A DNA stretch of 13,471 bases. Origin: Cochliopodium minus. Taxonomy: Eukaryota; Discosea; Himatismenida; Cochliopodiidae. Both the position numbers and the translations under genes were made by a program. The stretch is taken from contig JAMYWO010000026.1 of NCBI GenBank assembly GCA_024220525.1, positions 138,530 to 152,000 on the forward strand, in the 5' to 3' direction. The notes under the pieces are model-generated. The model ran no database searches. It was not told the origin of the DNA and saw only the letters and a program-made list of their open reading frames with translations. Below, in pieces: positions 10,001-13,471 of this stretch. Within the stretch, counting starts at the first letter, position 1. Each line of letters begins with the position of its first letter.

Positions 10001-12738
10001 GGCATCAACTTTATGTCGTTTCAAGAGTTTGAAAAGTTCTCTCTAATGGCCGACATACCTCCCGAAGATCTTGCAAGTGCAATGAAGTTTTTGAACAACG
10101 TGGGTGTCTTGATGTATTTCGAAGATGATGAGTCACTCAAAGACGTGGTCATTTTGAACTGTCAGTGGCTCGCTTCTACTATGTCCGACATCATTTCTTT
10201 CAAGACCAATTTCCCAAACGGAATGGCTTATTTCTCTACCATTGAGAAAATTTGGTTTCAATACTCCAAGCACATACAAGTCAAATTGATCAAGCTTCTA
10301 GAAAAATTTGAAATCATCTATACCGTGAAAAAAGATTCTCAAATCGTAAAAATAGTTATTCCAAGGTAAATAAACTATTTAAAAATACTTTTTTTTTAAA
10401 TAATTTTCGTTTAGTTTGTTACATAATCAACCTGATAATGTAATTATAGAACCTTTTAACAGAAACGTTTCAGGTTTGTACAAGAGATATGAAAGAATAA
10501 TCATTTTTGGTTTCATACCCGTTGGGTTCATGGGAAAACTCATCACGAGGATCATCCACATCTCCAATTTGATCATCGATGAGGTCTGGAGAAACGGGAT
10601 AGTTGTACATATTAAAGAAGGACTCAAAGCTATGATAAGCCTCGTTTATTCCAAAAAAACAAGCAATTCCTACATGAAAAATGATACGAAAATAAAGGTG
10701 ATTGTGATTGATACAAACTTGAACCCCGAAAGGAAAGGAAAGTTTGTAATTAGAAAAATCAAGAGGAAAATCATCAGAAGATCCAATTCATTCACTTCCT
10801 CTCAAGTTCAAAACCTCATGCAAAAGAAGTCCCCTTTGGCGGAAACTTCCATCACACCCACCCTCAAAATCAATTTCAAGGAATCTCCTGAGGATTCTGT
10901 AGATTACTCTTCGAACCTCCCCTTGGTCAGTAAAACCCAACCCAGCAAAGAAATTTCCGAAGAAGAAAAGAAACTGAACATCGAAAACTTTCACTCTTCT
11001 TTATTCAACGCAATAGATGAGACCATCAACAATTTCTTCTCGGAAACTGCCAAAAGAAACATAGAACATCTCATCTTCTGTCCCATTTGTGTCGATGAAA
11101 AATCTACCAACTTGATCACCTTCAAATACGAATCCTGTGTTGAAAATTTCATTAGTGGCAACTCCTTTATGAAGTGTGATGATGGACACATCGTCCCTGT
11201 CCTGGATTTGGCTCCCGACATCTCTTTTGGAGCCACTTACTTGATCAACAATCTCACCTACGAAAAATTCATTGGAAAGGGGGGTTTTGGGTCTGTCAGC
11301 AAGGCCAAAATGCAAAACGGTTTTGAAGTTGCTGTCAAAGAGCTTTTGAACTCCGAAACCTTCTCCATCACAGGTAAGAAAAAAAATTTTCTGAAAATTG
11401 ATTTTAAATTTCTGAAAATTTTTAATTTAAAAAAATAAAAAAATTATTTCAAAAATTAAAAATTATTTTTTTATAATTGGCTTTTTAAAAAATAGACTTT
11501 AAGTCGTTTCAACATGAAGTTTACATCCATTCTAAACTTAACCACCCAAATCTAGTCAAGTTGTTTGGGATCACACTCGAACAGTAGCACCTTATTTCCT
11601 CAATTTTTAATAAATCGATTATTTTTTTTGCGTTTTATTTTATTTTTAGACCACCTAAAATGGTGATGGAGTTTGTTGATGGTGTGGATCTGAGCAAATT
11701 GATTTTTGATTATGAGTTGATGCCTGAAAGCAAATACACGCTAGAATTGCAACTAAGATACGCATTGGACATTTCCCATGCAATTAATTACATTCATACA
11801 CAAAACCCGTCAATATTACACCAAGGTATTCAATAAAAAAAAAAAAAAAAATTTCATTTAAAAAAATTTTATTTAACAAAAATATTTTTCAATTATAATT
11901 TCGAGTTTTTTTTACTTTAAAAATTTCTTTGTAATTTTATTTTAATTTGAATTTTAGTTTTTTATTAAGTTTTTTTTTTTTCTTTAAAATTTTTGATTTG
12001 ATTTTGTTCTTTAAACACAAAAAAAAATCCTCAAAATAGATTTAAGAAGCCCAAACATTCTCACTTGTTCTACCAATGTAAGTGACCCTGTATGTGCTAA
12101 ACTTGCTGACTTTGGCCTCGCGTTGGAAGCTTCTGTGAGAAATATTTCAATGAACAACACTTGGAATTGGATGCCACCTGAAGCACTTAGTGGAGATTGG
12201 ATCGACGAAAAATCAGACATTTATAGGTAAATAAACTTTTTTCCAAGTTTTAATTATTTTTTATTTTTTTTAATCATATTTTTTTTTTTGCTTTTTTTAC
12301 TAATTTCATTAATTTCACCACAAAAAAAAATTTTATATTTCTGAGAAATTTTTTAAATAATTTTTTTTTTTATTTTTTTTAATTTTTTTTTTTGTCAATT
12401 TTCAGTTTTTCAATGCTGCTTGTCGAAATTTTTACAAGGAAAATCCCTTTCACAGAATACAAACAATATCAATTCGAAGATAATGGGAAGGTTTTGTGGA
12501 AGAACAGTGCGATGGATGTCCAAAAAGCTATTCTCATCAATCACCTCAGACCCACTCTTCCAAATACTCTTCCTGAAGAAGTACTCCACATGGTAAAATG
12601 TTGTTGGGACTTTAAACCCGGTAAAAAAAAAAAATTAAAAAATAAATAAATTAATAATAAATAAAAAAAAATAAATAATAAAAATAATTAATGAAAAAAA
12701 ATGGTAAAAAATAAAAATAAAAATAAAAATAAAAAAAT

Positions 12739-12769
<31 letters not shown>

Positions 12770-13228
12770 TAGATAAAAATAAAAAATAAAAAATACTTTT
12801 CAAAAAGTAACTGTTAATTCATTGTAAATAGAAAAGAGACCAGTTGCATCAGCATGCACCAAAATATTCAAGAAACAGCTCAAAAACAAGGGAATCGAAA
12901 TCGCTCAACCAAAAATTACCACGGAAGTCCCCACCAGAGGAAAAGCCCACACCCTCTCCCTCAACTCCAGGTTCCTCCTCAAAGAAGAAGTGATACAACT
13001 CCCCGTCTCATTCAAAACACTGGATTGTTTTAAACAAGTGGGAGAAGACGTTTGGCTCATCGAGAACGATGGTTCCATCAGCATTGTGGACGCCGCCACT
13101 TTTTCTACCGTCAAAATCAAGTTTTGTGCTCACAAGGGCAACATTGACTTTGTTGAGTTAACCAACAGTGGAGAGCACACCTACGTTTGGACGTATTCGA
13201 GTGTTGATTGTCTCTTAATTTTGTGGAG
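6853..13228 (+). CDS. Roco-family kinase with WWE-like, F-box, LRR, Roc, COR, TKL kinase and propeller start (C-terminus beyond window)
   Basis: LRRK-like signalling kinase controlled by an internal GTPase. Exons: 6853-6915, 6970-7080, 7190-7491, 7600-8019, 8085-9484, 9542-9868, 9930-10365, 10415-11373, 11496-11583, 11650-11825, 12040-12226, 12406-12620, 12832-13228 (open, phase 2); at least 1693 residues. Domains: WWE-like (about 5-60), F-box (about 101-150), unrecognised region (160-615), two or three LRRs (about 617-690), Roc (705-870: P-loop GKEGTGKTS 714-722, DLGGQ 758-762, THID 818-821), and COR (875-1290: KRVPSSY, VIPSLL, GFIPVGFMGKL). A cysteine cluster ends COR (C1242-x2-C1245, C1261, C1274, H1278). 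The kinase (1302-1580) has GKGGFGSV, K1328, E1347, HQD (1426-1428), LRSPN, D1451-F-G, WMPPE and EKRP. The DPVCAKLADFGL stretch strongly recalls dictyostelid Roco kinases. The end (about 1605-1693) looks like the first blades of a WD40-type propeller. Start ATG chosen because WWE homology begins at once. Confidence 0.9.
7316..7465 (+). other. F-box coding region of the Roco gene (exon 3)
   Basis: Residues about 101-150 read FPKAMEIPRMALYKIFGYF, then PEECLKFRFVCKLWAYE and FHIWKF. This fits the F-box pattern (L/I-P x2-L x2-I-F x-Y/F-L, then L x2-VC+ x-W x3). F-boxes bind Skp1 and recruit a protein to an SCF ubiquitin ligase. Lying before the Roc-COR-kinase core, it suggests that the kinase, or a partner held by it, is ubiquitinated; that role is inference. 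Confidence 0.72.
9301..9868 (+). other. Roc GTPase domain coding region
   Basis: Residues 705-874 form a Ras-of-complex GTPase. Visible motifs are G1 GKEGTGKTS with Lys720, a switch-I TNGIEI, G3 DLGGQ, the following FYPSHKFFLSS typical of Roc domains, G4 as THID rather than NKxD, and a VSCV-type G5. The domain is split by a 57-nt intron (9485-9541) directly after the G3 motif; the FY junction is restored only when this intron is removed. COR follows after the next intron. Confidence 0.92.
9485..9541 (+). other. 57-nt stop-free intron inside the Roc domain
   Basis: Donor GTAAAA and acceptor AAAAAG, phase 1, T/A-rich, with no in-frame stop. Its removal restores the family pattern GGQLIF-YPSHKFF directly after the G3 motif, so it is well supported as an intron although a naive open frame runs through it. 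Confidence 0.88.
11259..12906 (+). other. TKL-type protein kinase domain coding region, split by four introns
   Basis: The kinase runs over exons 8-13. The introns inside it are 11374-11495, 11584-11649, 11826-12039, 12227-12405 and 12621-12831; four of them are the longest of the gene. ATP-binding and catalytic residues are present: glycine loop 1307-1314, Lys1328, Glu1347, Asp1428, Asn1433 and Asp1451. The HRD arginine is Gln1427 and the APE motif reads PPE. The QDLRSPN form of the catalytic loop places it with TKL/Roco kinases. Confidence 0.88.
12706..12797. repeat. Low-complexity AAAAAT / AAAAAAT array in a kinase intron
   Basis: Purely A/T repeats of six- and seven-base units, with one AGAT interruption, fill much of intron 12621-12831. 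No coding or structural role is visible; slippage-prone sequence is the likely origin. Confidence 0.8.
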
Positions 13229-13471
13229 GTACAAACATTTTTAAAATGTTTTGAAGCTTTTTTTTTTTTTTATAAAATTTTAATTCTATTATTTTGATTT
13301 ATTTCATTTTTTTAAAAAAAATATTCTCTTATAAATTTTAATTATTTTTTATTAACTTTATTAATTTTTATTAATTATGTAAATTTTAATTTTTTTAATT
13401 TTATTAATTTTATTAATTTTATTAATTTTATTAATTTTATTAATTTTATTAATTTTATTAATTTTATTAAT
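13229..13471 (+). other. Partial intron after exon 13 of the Roco gene, running off the window
   Basis: A GTACAA donor follows a phase-2 exon end in the middle of an apparent beta-propeller. The sequence turns abruptly T/A-rich to the window end and contains the tandem repeat. Without splicing the frame would stop at 13241-13243 after YKHF, leaving only one or two propeller blades, so continued coding downstream is favoured. Confidence 0.68.
13395..13471. repeat. 9-bp tandem repeat TTTTATTAA, about 8.5 copies
   Basis: A near-perfect array of the 9-base unit runs to the last base of the window, inside the terminal intron. Degenerate TTAATTT copies lie just upstream from about 13350. Its full length cannot be seen; arrays like this can vary in length between strains or break assemblies. 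Confidence 0.9.

Noticed and set aside
11574-11660. Frameshift or pseudogene reading because of the TAG in the kinase
   Set aside because: A GTAGCA donor and a TTTTTAG acceptor remove the stop and join LEQ to PPKMVMEF, exactly as expected in a Roco kinase.
12640-12800. CRISPR-like or regulatory repeat array
   Set aside because: There are no distinct spacers; it is simple A/T slippage sequence inside an intron of a eukaryotic gene.

Overview
The window is a eukaryotic, intron-rich, AT-rich nuclear segment. It most likely comes from an amoeboid protist, with Amoebozoa the best guess. The reasons are the gene families (Roco kinase, RhoGEF, RhoGEF-RhoGAP with IQ motifs), many small introns (about 49-214 nt) with GT..AG ends and T/A-rich bodies, and use of the standard genetic code. 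A heterolobosean or related amoeba is not excluded. No bacterial operon, tRNA, rRNA, transposon or CRISPR signal was seen.

Three multi-exon genes fill almost the whole window. I built every exon by hand from splice sites, reading frame and conserved domains, and all chosen junctions keep the reading frame. Gene A (minus strand, 2166 down past base 1, C-terminus missing) encodes an IQ - DH (RhoGEF) - PH - PX protein of at least 583 residues. Gene B (plus strand, 2454-6631, complete, eight exons, 1209 residues) encodes a Cys/His-rich N-terminus, a disordered linker, an IQ motif, a DH-like domain, a PH domain, a RhoGAP domain and an acidic tail. Gene C (plus strand, from 6853, thirteen exons seen, at least 1693 residues, C-terminus missing) encodes a Roco-family protein: WWE-like - F-box - long unrecognised region - short LRR - Roc GTPase - COR - TKL-type kinase - start of a probable beta-propeller.

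Genes A and B are divergent, 287 bp apart, and look like distant relatives. Both place an IQ motif just before the DH domain. Both have a phase-1 intron exactly 15 codons after the IQ glutamine, and both have a phase-0 intron in the DH-PH linker. Gene B ends with a poly(A) signal, and gene C starts about 220 bp downstream on the same strand.

All three proteins belong to small-GTPase signalling: a probable Rho activator, a probable Rho inactivator with a degenerate GEF half, and a kinase controlled by its own Roc GTPase. That they act together is inference from proximity only. The points most worth following are the WWE/F-box front end on the Roco kinase, the degenerate DH core of gene B joined to an intact GAP, the stop-free 60-nt intron of gene B whose retention would add a hydrophobic segment, the HQD catalytic loop of the Roco kinase, and the unrecognised region of gene C.
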